Notes: generated by a model from the sequence alone, not told the origin. Positions 25,635 to 34,999 are shown, numbered from the stretch's first letter. The stretch: DNA of 64,000 nt from Pseudaquabacterium inlustre (GCF_038066595.1 NZ_JBBUTH010000010.1:310001-374000); one strand, 5' to 3'. Program-made: numbers and translations.

Positions 25635-26954
25635 TCAGGGTGCGGGCGTGGGCGTTGGCGCACCGGTGCCGGGCCAGGCCCACAGCTGGCCCGATTCGAG
25701 TTGCAGCCGCAGCCCGGCCACGCGCCAGTCGATCGCGGCCTGCGCGGCGGCCAGGGCCTGCTCGTGCGCCAGGCGGCGTGCGGCCAGCAGGTCCGACAGG
25801 CTGCCCTCGCCCAGCGCAAAGCCGCGCGCCAGGGTGTCGGCCACGTCGGTCAGGCGCTGGGCGGCCTCGCGCTGGCGCTGGTGGGTGGCGGCGGCGGCGT
25901 CGCGGGCCAGCACGCGGTGCGCGGCCTCGACCTGCAGCTGGCGGGCCAGCTCATCGGCCTGACGCTCGGCGGCGCTGGCGCGCAGGGCAGCCGCCTCGGC
26001 GCCGGCCTGGCGCGCCGGGCCGCCAAACGGCACGCTCAGCACCACACCCAGCATGCGTTCGTTGCCGCCGCGGCTGCTGCCCATGCGCACGCCCACGCTG
26101 GGATCGGGACGCGCCTCGGCCTGCTCCTGCGCGGCCAGGGCGCGCAGCGCGGCGGCCTCGCGGCGGGCCTGGGCCAGTTCGGCGTCATGGGCCAGCTGGG
26201 CATCGACCAGGGTCGCCAGGCCGGCATCGGCCGCCGCTGGCGGCGGCGCCGGTTGGCTGGCCGCGCCGTCCGGGGCGGCCTGGGCCACCGTGGGCAGGCC
26301 GGGGTACAGGGCGTCCAGGCGCCGGCGCTGCTGCGCCGCGCGCGCGGCGGCCGCTTCGGCCTGGGCCTGGGCCTGGGCCAGCGCGGCCTGGGCCTGGGCG
26401 GTCTCGATGCGGGCGGCATCGCCCAGGCGCTGGCGCGTGGCCACGGCCTGGGCCTGGCGCTGCAGCAGCGCCACCAGCGCCTGGGCTTCGCGCTGCACGG
26501 CACGCTCGCGCTGCCAGTCGCCCCACAGCGTGAGGTACTGGCGCGCGTGCTCGCGCCAGCCCCGCTGCAGGGCGGCATCGGCGCTGGCGATGCGCGCCTG
26601 GCCCAGCGCCTCGGCCGCGGCGCGCTTGCCGGGCAGGCGCAGGCTGCGGTCCAGGCCCAGCTCCCATTCCTGCCACTGCGCCGGCTGGCCACCATCGGTC
26701 TGGCGCCAGCGTTGGGTGCTGAGGCTGGCGGTCCATTCCTGCGGACCGGCCAGACCCTGGCGCAGGCCCGCCTGCTCGGCATGGCGGGTCAGCGTGGCGG
26801 CCTGCCAGGCGGGGGTGCGCTGGAAGGCCTGGACCAGCTGTGCGGTGTCGGGTAGGTCGGCGTCGTCGGGCGTGGGGGTGGCCTGCGCCATCAGGGCTGG
26901 CAGCGCCAGTGCCAGGGCGGCGGCCAGGCGACGGGGGGTCAGGCGACGGCTCAT
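25635..26954 (-). CDS. Outer-membrane efflux protein (CzcC/CusC type)
   Basis: A 439-residue TolC-family outer-membrane channel for the RND pump encoded upstream. Residues 1-26 form a signal peptide (ALALALPALMAQATPTP). The protein is rich in Ala, Gln and Arg and has long helical heptad stretches in two repeats, as expected for the periplasmic tunnel. DPSVGVRMGSSRGGNERMLGVVLSVPFGG, shown by its part GNERMLGVVLSVPFGG, is the recognisable second-repeat beta segment of CzcC-like proteins. The start overlaps the stop of the DUF3240 gene by four bases (ATGA). It is the last gene of the operon, whereas many czc operons start with this component. Confidence 0.87.
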   Translation of the reverse strand: MSRRLTPRRLAAALALALPALMAQATPTPDDADLPDTAQLVQAFQRTPAWQAATLTRHAEQAGLRQGLAGPQEWTASLSTQRWRQTDGGQPAQWQEWELGLDRSLRLPGKRAAAEALGQARIASADAALQRGWREHARQYLTLWGDWQRERAVQREAQALVALLQRQAQAVATRQRLGDAARIETAQAQAALAQAQAQAEAAAARAAQQRRRLDALYPGLPTVAQAAPDGAASQPAPPPAAADAGLATLVDAQLAHDAELAQARREAAALRALAAQEQAEARPDPSVGVRMGSSRGGNERMLGVVLSVPFGGPARQAGAEAAALRASAAERQADELARQLQVEAAHRVLARDAAAATHQRQREAAQRLTDVADTLARGFALGEGSLSDLLAARRLAHEQALAAAQAAIDWRVAGLRLQLESGQLWAWPGTGAPTPTPAP

Positions 26955-27346
26955 GCGCGGGCTCCCGGTGCGGCCGGGGCGGCGTCGAAGGCGGCGAAGT
27001 GCTCCACCGGCATCACCCAGTAGCCGCCGGGGGTGCCGGCCATCAGCCGGGCGATGTCGCGGGTCAGGCCGTCGATGACCGGGCGCGGGGCGATCAGCTT
27101 GACCTCCACGCGCTGGGCGTGGCCACGCACCTGCTCGTCGCCGGGCGCCAGGCGCACCAGCGGGCCGCGCGCGGCCACCGCATGCACGCTGAACTCGATC
27201 GGCGCACCGTCGCGGGCCAGCAGCCAGTCGACCAGGCGGTCTTCGGTGGCGCTGGGCAGCAGCACGGTCAGGCAGGCCAGCGGGCTGGCCACGGGGGTCT
27301 CGTCGGAAGGGGTGGACGGCATCGGGTGCAGGTCGGCATCAGGCAT
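26951..27346 (-). CDS. DUF3240 family protein of metal-efflux operon
   Basis: A 131-residue protein; the segment CLTVLLPSATEDRLVDWLLA followed near the C-terminus by GGYWVMPVEHFAAF fits the small DUF3240 proteins found in CzcA/CusA operons. These have a ferredoxin-like, PII-reminiscent size and may be cytosolic metal-responsive partners, but no function is proven. I start it at the ATG at 27346, which overlaps the end of the RND pump gene by eight bases; its own stop overlaps the outer-membrane protein start, so translation of the three is coupled. Longer readings run through the pump gene in another frame. Confidence 0.75.
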   Translation of the reverse strand: MPDADLHPMPSTPSDETPVASPLACLTVLLPSATEDRLVDWLLARDGAPIEFSVHAVAARGPLVRLAPGDEQVRGHAQRVEVKLIAPRPVIDGLTRDIARLMAGTPGGYWVMPVEHFAAFDAAPAAPGARA

Positions 27347-30300
27347 CGGCGGCCTCCAGGGCGGGCTGTGCATCGGCCAGGCCGAAGCGGCGGAACAGGA
27401 TGGGCAGCAGCAGCAGCGTGAGCAGCGTGGACGAGGCCAGGCCACCGATGACCACGATGGCCAGCGGCTTCTGGATCTCGCTGCCCGGCCCGGTGGCGAA
27501 CAGCAGCGGCACCAGGCCGCCGGCGGTGATGGCGGCGGTCATCAGCACCGGGCGCAGGCGGCGCTGGGCGCCCTCCACCACCACACGCGCCATGGTCTGG
27601 CCTTGCGCCAGCAACTGGTTGAAGTAGCTCACCATCACCACGCCGTTGAGCACCGCGATGCCCAGCAGCGCGATGAAGCCCACCGAGGCCGGCACCGACA
27701 GGTACTGGCGCGCGGCGGCCAGCGCCACCACGCCGCCGATCAGCGCCAGCGGCACATTGGCCAGCACCAGCAGGGCCTGGCGCACCGAGCCGAAGGTGGA
27801 GAACAGCACGAAGAAGATCAGCGCCAGCGCCACAGGCACCACCAGGGCCAGGCGGGCGGCGGCGCGCTGCTGGTTCTCGAACTGGCCGCCCCAGGCCAGG
27901 CTGTAGCCGGCCGGCAGCTTCACCTCGGCGGCCACGGCGGCCTTGGCCTCGTCGACGAAGCCGACCAGGTCGCGGCCGCGCACGTTCGTCTGCACCACCA
28001 CGTAGCGCTGGGCCAGCTCACGGTCCACCTTGACCGGGCCGTCCACGCGCTGCATCTGCACCAGTTCGCGCAGCGGCACCGACTGGCCGTCGGCGCGCAC
28101 CAGGCGCAGGGCCTCGAAGTCGGCCGGCGAGGTGCGTAGCGCGGCGCTGCCGCGGATGATCAGCGGCGTGCGGCGGTCGCCCTCCTGGATCACGCCCACG
28201 GTCTGGCCCTCGACCCAGCGGCGCAGGTCGGCCTGGATCTGCTCGGCGCTGAAGCCGTGGCGGCCGGCGGCCAGGCGGTCCACCGACACCTGCAGGTACT
28301 GCACGCCGTCGTTGCGCAGCATCAGCGTGTCGGTGGCGCCGGCGATGGCGGCCACGCGCTGCTCGATCTGCCCGGCCAGCCGGCCGAGCTGGGCCAGGTC
28401 GGGGCCGTAGAGCTTGATGGCCACGTCGCCGCGCACGCCGGTCAGCATCTCCGACACGCGCATGTCGATCGGCTGCGTGAAGGCCGGGTCGACGCCGGGG
28501 AACTGTTCCATCACCTGGCGCAGCTGGTCGGTGAGCCAGTCCTTGTCGGGCACGCGCCACTGGCTGCGGTCCTTCAGCACCAGGAAGCTGTCGGTCTGAT
28601 TCAGGCCCATCGGGTCCAGGCCCAGCTCGTCGGAGCCGCTGCGCGCCACCACGCCGGCCACCTCGGGCACCTGGGCCATCACCGCCTGCTGCACGCGCAG
28701 GTCCAGCGCCACGGTGGCGTCCAGGCCGATCGACGGCAGCTTCTCCAGCTGCAGGATCAGGTCGCCCTCGTCGAGCGTGGGCATGAAGGACTTGCCCACC
28801 GTGCCCAGCAGCAGCGCCGCGCCCAGCAGGGCCGTGCCGGCCGCGCCCAGCATCGTGCGCTCATGGGCCAGCGCCCAGGCCAGCAGGCGGGCGTAGCCGC
28901 GGCCGGCGTGGCGCATCAGCCAGGGCTCGTGCGCGGGGCCGGTGCGCATCAGCCACGAGGCCAGCACCGGCACCACGGTCAGCGACAGCAGCAGCGAGAC
29001 ACTCAGCGCGAAGACGATGGTCAGTGCCACCGGGCCGAACAGCTTGCCTTCCAGCCCCTCCAGGCTCAGCAGCGGCAGGAACACGATGACGATGATGGCG
29101 ATGCCCGAGGCCACCGGCGCGGCCACCTCGCGCGCGGCGCGGTACACCAGGTGCAGCTTGGGCGCACGCGCGGCCTGCGGGCCGGTGAGTGCGGTCTCGA
29201 CGTTCTCCACCACCACCACCGCGCCGTCCACCAGCATGCCGATGGCGATCGCCAGGCCGCCCAGGCTCATCAGGTTGGCGCTCAGGCCGAACCAGCGCAT
29301 CAGCACGAAGGTGCCCAGCGCCGACAGCGGCAGCATCACCGCCACCACCACGGCCGCACGCAGATTGCCCAGAAAGGCGGCCAGCAGCAGCAGCACCAGC
29401 ACCACGGCCTCGGCCAGCGCCTTGCCGACGGTGGCCACGGCGCGGTCGATCAGGCGGCTGCGGTCGTAGAAGGTCTCGACGCGCATGCCGGCCGGCAGCG
29501 TGGGCGCCAGCGTGGCCAGGCGCTGCTTGACCTGGGCCACCACGTCGCGGGCGTTGGCGCCGCGCAGGCCCAGCACCAGGCCTTCCACCGTCTCGCCCTG
29601 GCCATTGCGCGTGACCGCGCCGTAGCGGGTGAGCGCGCCCAGGCGCACCTGGGCCACATCTGCCACGCGCACCACGCCCAGGCTGGCGCCCTCGGCCGCA
29701 CGCACGACCGTGGCCCGCACATCGTCCAGCGTGCGCATGGCGCCCTCGGCGCGCACGATCAGCGCCTCTTCACCGGCGGCCAGGCGGCCGGCGCCGTCGT
29801 TGCGGTTGGCGCTGGCCAGCGCCGCCTCCAGTTGCGCCAGCGTGACGCCGCGGGCCAGCAGCGCGGCCGGGTCGGGCTCGACCTCGAAGCTGCGCACATG
29901 CCCGCCCAGGCTGTTGACGTCGGCCACGCCGGGCAGGGTGCGCAGCGCCGGGCGCAGCACCCAGTCGAGCACATGGCGGCGCTCGGCCAGGCTTTGCGGG
30001 CCCTCGATCGTGAACATGAACATCTCGCCCAGCGGCGTGGTGATCGGCGCCAGGCCACCGCTGGTGCCGGGCGGCAGGTCCTTCAGCACCCCGGCCAGGC
30101 GTTCGCCCACCTGTTGGCGCGCCCAGTACACATCGGTGCCGTCGGCAAAGTCGAGCGTGACGTCGGCCAGCGCGTACTTGCTGGTCGAGCGCAGCATCTT
30201 CTGTTTCGGGATGCCCAGCAGCTCCTGCTCCAGCGGCACGGTGATGCGCTGCTCCACCTCCTCGGGCGTCATGCCCGGCGCCTTGAGCACCAGCTTGACC

Positions 30301-30437
30301 TGGGTGGTGGAGACATCCGGGAAGGCGTCGATCGGCAGGCCCAGGAAGGCGAAGACGCCGCCGGCCGTCAGCAAGGCGGCGACGATCAGCACCAGCAGAC
30401 GCTGGCGCAGCGAGAACTCGATCAGGCGTGAGCCCAT
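27339..30437 (-). CDS. Heavy-metal RND efflux pump (CzcA/CusA family)
   Basis: A 1032-residue inner-membrane RND transporter of the heavy-metal efflux class, driven by proton import. It starts LIEFSLRQRLLVLIVAALLTAGG (first helix in LLVLIVAALLTAGGVFAF) and has two periplasmic porter loops and twelve expected membrane helices. The fourth helix reads GGLAIAIGMLVDGAVVVVEN near residues 395-414: it has the VDGA...VEN ending of CzcA but AIAIG where CzcA has an Asp-Phe-Gly, as in CusA-like pumps. Porter segments such as QPIDMRVSEMLTGVRGDVAIK, shown as IDMRVSEMLTGVRGDVAI, look more CzcA-like. The metal therefore cannot be settled. It is the second gene after the adaptor. Confidence 0.92.
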   Translation of the reverse strand: MGSRLIEFSLRQRLLVLIVAALLTAGGVFAFLGLPIDAFPDVSTTQVKLVLKAPGMTPEEVEQRITVPLEQELLGIPKQKMLRSTSKYALADVTLDFADGTDVYWARQQVGERLAGVLKDLPPGTSGGLAPITTPLGEMFMFTIEGPQSLAERRHVLDWVLRPALRTLPGVADVNSLGGHVRSFEVEPDPAALLARGVTLAQLEAALASANRNDGAGRLAAGEEALIVRAEGAMRTLDDVRATVVRAAEGASLGVVRVADVAQVRLGALTRYGAVTRNGQGETVEGLVLGLRGANARDVVAQVKQRLATLAPTLPAGMRVETFYDRSRLIDRAVATVGKALAEAVVLVLLLLAAFLGNLRAAVVVAVMLPLSALGTFVLMRWFGLSANLMSLGGLAIAIGMLVDGAVVVVENVETALTGPQAARAPKLHLVYRAAREVAAPVASGIAIIVIVFLPLLSLEGLEGKLFGPVALTIVFALSVSLLLSLTVVPVLASWLMRTGPAHEPWLMRHAGRGYARLLAWALAHERTMLGAAGTALLGAALLLGTVGKSFMPTLDEGDLILQLEKLPSIGLDATVALDLRVQQAVMAQVPEVAGVVARSGSDELGLDPMGLNQTDSFLVLKDRSQWRVPDKDWLTDQLRQVMEQFPGVDPAFTQPIDMRVSEMLTGVRGDVAIKLYGPDLAQLGRLAGQIEQRVAAIAGATDTLMLRNDGVQYLQVSVDRLAAGRHGFSAEQIQADLRRWVEGQTVGVIQEGDRRTPLIIRGSAALRTSPADFEALRLVRADGQSVPLRELVQMQRVDGPVKVDRELAQRYVVVQTNVRGRDLVGFVDEAKAAVAAEVKLPAGYSLAWGGQFENQQRAAARLALVVPVALALIFFVLFSTFGSVRQALLVLANVPLALIGGVVALAAARQYLSVPASVGFIALLGIAVLNGVVMVSYFNQLLAQGQTMARVVVEGAQRRLRPVLMTAAITAGGLVPLLFATGPGSEIQKPLAIVVIGGLASSTLLTLLLLPILFRRFGLADAQPALEAADA

Positions 30438-30483
30438 GGCAGTGGCGCGTGCGGGACGGGTTGGGTGGGACGGAGGCGGCGGC

Positions 30484-31689
30484 TCAGGGCAGCGCGGTGG
30501 CCAGCAGGGCCTTCAGGCTGGCGGTGCCCTGCACCACCAGCCGGGTGTCGGCGACCAAGCCCGGTGTCTGGGTGGGCTCGGCCGGCCGCACCAGCACGCC
30601 CTGGCCGCTGCGCTGCAGCACCTGCACCGGCAGCGCGCGCAGGCGGCCGCCGCCCAGGTCGGCAAACACCCAGTCGCGGCCGCCGTGCTGCACCACCGCG
30701 CCGGCCGGCACGGCCAGGCCTGCCGTGGGCGCCCGCAGCAGTTCGGCTTGCACACCCTGGCCCACGCGCAGCGCGGCGGTGGCGGCGGCCGGGGCCTGCA
30801 CGGCGGCGCGCACCATCACGGTCTGGCTGGCGGCGTCCACCGCGCGGGCGATGGCGATCACGCGCGCCGGCAGCGCCGGCTCGTCGAGCTGCACTGCATC
30901 GCCCACGCGCAGCGCGGCGGCCTCGCGCACGGGCACCTGCAGTTCCACCCACAGCGTGTCGAGCGCGGCGATGCGCAGCAGCGGCGCGGCGGCCTCCAGG
31001 CGCTGGCCCACGGTGGCCTGGCGCTCGATCACCGTGCCGCTGATCGGCGAGGTGAGCGTGACCACGCCGCCATTGGCCTGGGCCGCGGCGCCGGCCTGGG
31101 CCAGTGCGCGGCGGCGGTCGTCGGCCAGCAGCGTGGCCTGGCGCGCCTGGGCGCGCGTGGCCTCCAGCCGGGCAGCGGCGATCAGGCCCTCGTCGAACAG
31201 GCGCTGGTCGCGCGTCAGCGTGGACTGGGCCAGTTCGGCCTGCATCGCCGCCGCCTGGGCCTCGCGCTGCAGGTCCTGCGCGGCCGGGCTGCGCAGCGTG
31301 GCCAGCACCTGGCCGGCGCGCACCTCGTCGCCCACGCCGACTTGCAGGCGCTCGACCAAGGCGGCCACCGGTGCGGCCAGCACGCGCTGGCGCGACTCGG
31401 GCACCACCACGCGGCCGGGATGCCGGCTGCGCAGGCCACTGGCGGCGGCGCCGTCGGGGGCCGATGCGGCGGTGGCCGGTCCGGCCAGGGGCTGGCTGAC
31501 CAGGCGCAGCGCGCGCAGCTGCTCGGGCGTCAGTGTGAACAGCGTGGGATCGCTCGCGGCGGCCGCGGGCTGGGGGGCCGAGGCCGCAGGGGTGGCCGGG
31601 GCGGGGGCGGACCCGGCCGGGCCGCCCCACAGCAGGGCCAGGGCGGCCAGGACGGGCAGTGCAGACAGTGAGCGGCGAATGTCAGGCAT
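30484..31689 (-). CDS. RND periplasmic adaptor (membrane-fusion protein)
   Basis: A 401-residue CzcB/CusB-like adaptor that bridges pump and outer-membrane channel. The signal peptide is residues 1-26 (LPVLAALALLWGGPAGSAPA). VVPESRQRVLAAPVAALVERLQVGVGDEVRAGQVLATLRSP, recognisable by ALVERLQVGVGDEVRAGQVL, is the lipoyl-like half; a helical hairpin and the second lipoyl half (LTSPISGTVIERQATVGQRL) follow, then the beta-barrel. I use the ATG at 31689 because the signal peptide begins there; the longer open frame reaches into the promoter region. First gene of the operon, divergent from the response regulator. No His-rich metal-binding tail is seen. Confidence 0.9.
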   Translation of the reverse strand: MPDIRRSLSALPVLAALALLWGGPAGSAPAPATPAASAPQPAAAASDPTLFTLTPEQLRALRLVSQPLAGPATAASAPDGAAASGLRSRHPGRVVVPESRQRVLAAPVAALVERLQVGVGDEVRAGQVLATLRSPAAQDLQREAQAAAMQAELAQSTLTRDQRLFDEGLIAAARLEATRAQARQATLLADDRRRALAQAGAAAQANGGVVTLTSPISGTVIERQATVGQRLEAAAPLLRIAALDTLWVELQVPVREAAALRVGDAVQLDEPALPARVIAIARAVDAASQTVMVRAAVQAPAAATAALRVGQGVQAELLRAPTAGLAVPAGAVVQHGGRDWVFADLGGGRLRALPVQVLQRSGQGVLVRPAEPTQTPGLVADTRLVVQGTASLKALLATALP

Positions 31690-31741
31690 GGGGTGGCTGG
31701 CTGGGGGGCGGGCGCAGGCGACGCATCGTGAGGATGGCCAG

Positions 31742-31767
31742 TCTGCGCACCCAAGCTGAAGCGCAGA
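31742..31767. promoter_or_regulatory. Candidate response-regulator site, TCTGCGC-N12-GCGCAGA
   Basis: The 227-base divergent gap between the adaptor and the response regulator contains a seven-base inverted repeat with a 12-base spacer, 53 bases upstream of the adaptor start. It is the best candidate for binding of the adjacent OmpR-type regulator. The rest of the gap, toward the regulator gene, is C-rich with a duplicated ACCAGCCGACC unit and shows no other clear signal. Confidence 0.4.
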
Positions 31768-31916
31768 TGAACCCGGTGCGGTGCTGCGGGTGATACCGTG
31801 CCGGCCGGTGGCGCTGGCACGCGTGCCGGGGTGCCGCACCAGCCGACCTCACCAGCCGACCGCCCCACCCGACCGCCAACCCCTGCCGTCGCCGACGGCC
31901 GACCCACCGCCTGCCC

Positions 31917-32570
31917 ATGCGTTTGCTGCTGCTCGAAGACGACGCCATCCTGGGCGCCGGCCTGCGCGACTTCCTGATCGCCGACGGCCATGCCGTCGAC
32001 TGGTGCCGCCGCGTGTCCGAGACCGAGGCGCTGCGCCACGAACCCTATGACGCGCTGCTGGTCGACTGGCAGCTGCCCGACGGCTCGGGCCTGGACTGGG
32101 TGCGGGGCCGGCGCCGTGCCGGCGACCGCACACCGGTGCTGCTGCTGACCGCCCGCGACCGGCTCGACGACCGCATCCAGGGCCTGGACAGCGGCGCCGA
32201 CGACTACCTGGTCAAGCCCTTCGCGCCCGAGGAGCTGAGCGCACGCATCCGCGCCGTGCGCCGGCGCAGCGCCGGCAGCGCCGAGCCGGTGCTGCGCTTT
32301 GGGCCGGTGGTGCTGGACCTGGCCGCGCGCAGCGCCACGCTGCATGGCGTTCCGGCCGACCTGACCGCGCGCGAATGGGCGCTGGCCGAGGCGCTGGCGC
32401 TGCGTGCCGGACGCATCGTCGACAAGCCGCAGCTCGAGAGCCTGGTGCTGGGGCTGGACGGCGAGCTGGCCAGCAATGCGCTGGAGGTGCACATCTCCAG
32501 CATCCGCCGCAAGCTGGGCCGCGAGTTCATCGAGACCATCCGCGGCATGGGCTACCGGGTGCCCAAGTGA
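31917..32570 (+). CDS. OmpR-type response regulator for metal efflux
   Basis: A 217-residue response regulator. The receiver starts MRLLLLEDDAILGAGLRDFL with acidic pocket residues at 8-9, the phospho-acceptor Asp near 51 in ALLVDWQLPDG, Thr in LLLTARDRLDDR and Lys in DDYLVKPFAPEEL. The C-terminal winged-helix domain ends FIETIRGMGYRVPK, as in OmpR/PhoB proteins such as CopR/QseB. It is divergent from the efflux operon and overlaps the kinase gene by four bases, so the pair should sense metal or a similar stress and activate the operon. Confidence 0.93.
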   Translation: MRLLLLEDDAILGAGLRDFLIADGHAVDWCRRVSETEALRHEPYDALLVDWQLPDGSGLDWVRGRRRAGDRTPVLLLTARDRLDDRIQGLDSGADDYLVKPFAPEELSARIRAVRRRSAGSAEPVLRFGPVVLDLAARSATLHGVPADLTAREWALAEALALRAGRIVDKPQLESLVLGLDGELASNALEVHISSIRRKLGREFIETIRGMGYRVPK

Positions 32571-33883
32571 ACACGCCGGCGCAGGGCCTGCCGTCGATCC
32601 GCCAGCGGCTGGTGCGGGTGCTGGCCGGCGTGTCGCTGGCCTGGGCGCTGGGGGTGTCGGCCGTGGTGTGGTTCACCGTGCACCATGCGCTCGACGAGGT
32701 GCTGGACAACGCGCTGCGCGAGTCGGCCGAGGTGATGTACGGCGTGCTCAGCGGCCAGGCCGGCGTGCTGCGCCTGGGCCATGCGTCCAGCCTGCCGGCG
32801 CCGCCGCATGCCGAGCACCTGGTGTGGCAGATCGTCGACGCGCGCGGCGCTGTGCTGCTGCGCTCGCACCAGGCACCGGATGCGGCCTTCGGGCCGCCGC
32901 AGCGCGTGGGGCTGTGGAGTGCCGCCGGCGACTGGCGGGTCTGCGGCCTGGCGCTGCCTGCGGGCGGCGACTCGCCGGCGCGCACGCTGTTCGTGGCCCA
33001 GCGCCTGGACGAGCGGCATGGCGCGCTGTGGGGGGCCTCGGCGCTGACCGCGGGCGCCGCGCTGGCGGTGGGCCTGCTGTGCGCGGCCTGGCTGCGCCGG
33101 CTGGCGCGCGAGGAACTGCGCCCGCTGGTGGCGCTGTCGCGCGCCGTCGAGGGATTCCACCCGCAGCAGGACGGGCAGGACCTGGCGCAGGTGACGCGGG
33201 CCGAGCTGGTGCCGATGCGCGCGGCCATCCTGTCGCTGGCGCAGCGTCTGGCGCTGCACGTGGCCAACGAGCGCGCGGTGGCGGCGCATGCCGCGCACGC
33301 GTTGCGCACGCCGCTGGCCGGCCTGGTGGTGCAGCTGGCCACCGCGCAGCGGCAGGCGCCGCCGGCCATCCAGCCCGCACTGCAGCTGGCGCGGCTGTCG
33401 GCCGACCGGCTGGCGCGGGTGGTGGGGGCGCTGCTGACGCTGTTCCGCAGCGGGGCCGAGCTGCAGTGGCAGCCGGTGGATCTGGCCGCGCTGCTGGCCA
33501 ACCTGCCGGTCGACGGCCTGCAGCTGCACCTGCAGCCGGCGGGGCCATTGCCCTTGCGTGGCGACCCCGACCTGCTGGCCGCCGCGCTGGCCAACCTGCT
33601 GGACAACGCCGCCCGCCATGGCGCCCGCACGCTGGAGGTGCGGGTGCTGGCCGAGGGCGACGGCCAGCGCATCGTGCTGGCCGACGACGGCCCCGGCGTG
33701 CCGGCGCAGCGCCTGGCCGAGTTGCAGGCGGCGCTGGCCGCGCAGGACTATGCCTCGGCCATGGGCCTGGGCCTGATGCTGGCCGACCTGGTGGCGCGCG
33801 CGCACGGCGGCCAGCTGCGGCTGCCGCCGGCGGCGCGCGGTTTCACCGCCGAGATGTGGCTGGGCCCGGCGCCGCAGGGCTGA
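32567..33883 (+). CDS. Sensor histidine kinase for metal efflux
   Basis: A 438-residue kinase starting at a GTG that overlaps the response regulator stop (GTGA). Two membrane helices, near residues 17-38 (VLAGVSLAWALGVSAVVWF) and near 155-178 (ALTAGAALAVGLLCAAWL), flank a periplasmic sensor of about 115 residues. The phospho-acceptor is in AAHALRTPLAGLVVQL near residue 243; the ATPase domain has LANLLDNAARHGART, LADDGPGVP and a short G2 region AMGLGLMLADLV. The long upstream open frame into the regulator gene is a shadow. The stop abuts the convergent porin stop with no gap. Confidence 0.9.
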   Translation: MNTPAQGLPSIRQRLVRVLAGVSLAWALGVSAVVWFTVHHALDEVLDNALRESAEVMYGVLSGQAGVLRLGHASSLPAPPHAEHLVWQIVDARGAVLLRSHQAPDAAFGPPQRVGLWSAAGDWRVCGLALPAGGDSPARTLFVAQRLDERHGALWGASALTAGAALAVGLLCAAWLRRLAREELRPLVALSRAVEGFHPQQDGQDLAQVTRAELVPMRAAILSLAQRLALHVANERAVAAHAAHALRTPLAGLVVQLATAQRQAPPAIQPALQLARLSADRLARVVGALLTLFRSGAELQWQPVDLAALLANLPVDGLQLHLQPAGPLPLRGDPDLLAAALANLLDNAARHGARTLEVRVLAEGDGQRIVLADDGPGVPAQRLAELQAALAAQDYASAMGLGLMLADLVARAHGGQLRLPPAARGFTAEMWLGPAPQG

Positions 33884-34999
33884 TCAGAAGCGCACCAGCA
33901 CGCCGGTCTGGATGCCGTTGATCGTCTTGCCGTTGACGTCGGCGGCGGTGAAGTTGTGCGTCAGGCCGGCCGAGCCGCTGGGGCGGAAGCCGGCATTGCC
34001 GCTGTTGCGCAGCGTGTCCACCAGGCCGAACAGCGTGGTCTGCTTGGACAGGCTGTAGTACGCGCCCAGCGAGCCGCCGCTGGCGTTGCGGCCGCTGCCC
34101 GAGTTGTCATGGATCCAGCCCCACAGCGCACCCACGCGCAGCAGCGGGCTCACCTTGTAGTCGGCCGAGATCTGCCAGATGTCGTAGCTGCGGTTCACGT
34201 CGGCATTGGTGCCGGCCACCACGCCACCCACGTTGCCCAGGATGGACGCGGCGTTGTTGCCGTTGGCGCTGCTGGTGCTGTTGTTGCTGCGCACATAGGC
34301 CAGGTAGACCTTGCCCTTGCCGTAGTCGTAGTTGGCGTACAGGTTGTCGTAGAAGACATCGGCGCCCTGGGCCGCGCCCGACGGGGCCTTGCCGCGCAGG
34401 CCGGCATAGCCCACGCGGTAGGGGCCGGTCACGTAGTCGATGCTGCCCTGGTAGACGGCCTGGGCCAGCATGCCGTCGGTCTTCTCGGCCAGCGCCACAT
34501 GGGCGTCGACCTGCACGCCGTTGATGCGCGGCGAGACATAGGCCAGGTCGTTGTCGAAGCGCGAGGGCACGCCGAAGTTGTTGATCATCGAGCCCAGCGT
34601 GCGCGAGCCGTAGTCGATGAAGTCGCCCTTGAAGAAGATGCTGCCGTTCTGGCGGCCCAGGCGCACCTCGCCCCAGCGAGCCGAGCCCAGCGCCACATAG
34701 GCCTGGCGGTCGAAGAAGCGGGTGCTGTCGGCGTTGGTGCCGGTCTTGCTGTTGATGCCCGACTCGAGCACCACGCGGGCGGTCAGGCCGTCACCCAGGT
34801 CTTCGCTGACGCGAAAGCCCAGGCGGCTGCGCAGGTTGGCGCCTTCCTCGGTGCCCTTGATGGTGCGGCCACCGCTGCTGTGCATGTAGTTGAAGTACTG
34901 GTCGAGCGAGCCGTAGATCGTCACCGAGCTCTGGGCCCAGGTGGTGGTGGCGAACAGGGCCAGGCAGGCGGCGCCCAGGGCGTGGCGGGTGGGGGTCAT
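33884..34999 (-). CDS. Gram-negative porin
   Basis: A 371-residue general-diffusion porin of the betaproteobacterial type. The signal peptide ends TTTWAQ at residue 23 and the mature protein starts SSVTIYGSLDQYFNYMHSSG; FDRQAYVALGSARWGEVRLGRQ is the typical strand-turn region, and the C-terminus ends IQTGVLVRF with the terminal Phe required by the Bam machinery. Its gene end abuts the convergent kinase stop at TGATCA. The promoter region, 118-147 bases upstream of its start, has the composite IclR site also found before the ABC and MFS genes, so it is probably the outer-membrane entry route of the hydroaromatic system. Confidence 0.92.
   Translation of the reverse strand: MTPTRHALGAACLALFATTTWAQSSVTIYGSLDQYFNYMHSSGGRTIKGTEEGANLRSRLGFRVSEDLGDGLTARVVLESGINSKTGTNADSTRFFDRQAYVALGSARWGEVRLGRQNGSIFFKGDFIDYGSRTLGSMINNFGVPSRFDNDLAYVSPRINGVQVDAHVALAEKTDGMLAQAVYQGSIDYVTGPYRVGYAGLRGKAPSGAAQGADVFYDNLYANYDYGKGKVYLAYVRSNNSTSSANGNNAASILGNVGGVVAGTNADVNRSYDIWQISADYKVSPLLRVGALWGWIHDNSGSGRNASGGSLGAYYSLSKQTTLFGLVDTLRNSGNAGFRPSGSAGLTHNFTAADVNGKTINGIQTGVLVRF

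Noticed and set aside
28257..30431. A 724-codon open frame antisense to the RND pump gene
   Set aside because: The composition is dominated by His, Gln and Arg, and the pump on the other strand is unmistakable.
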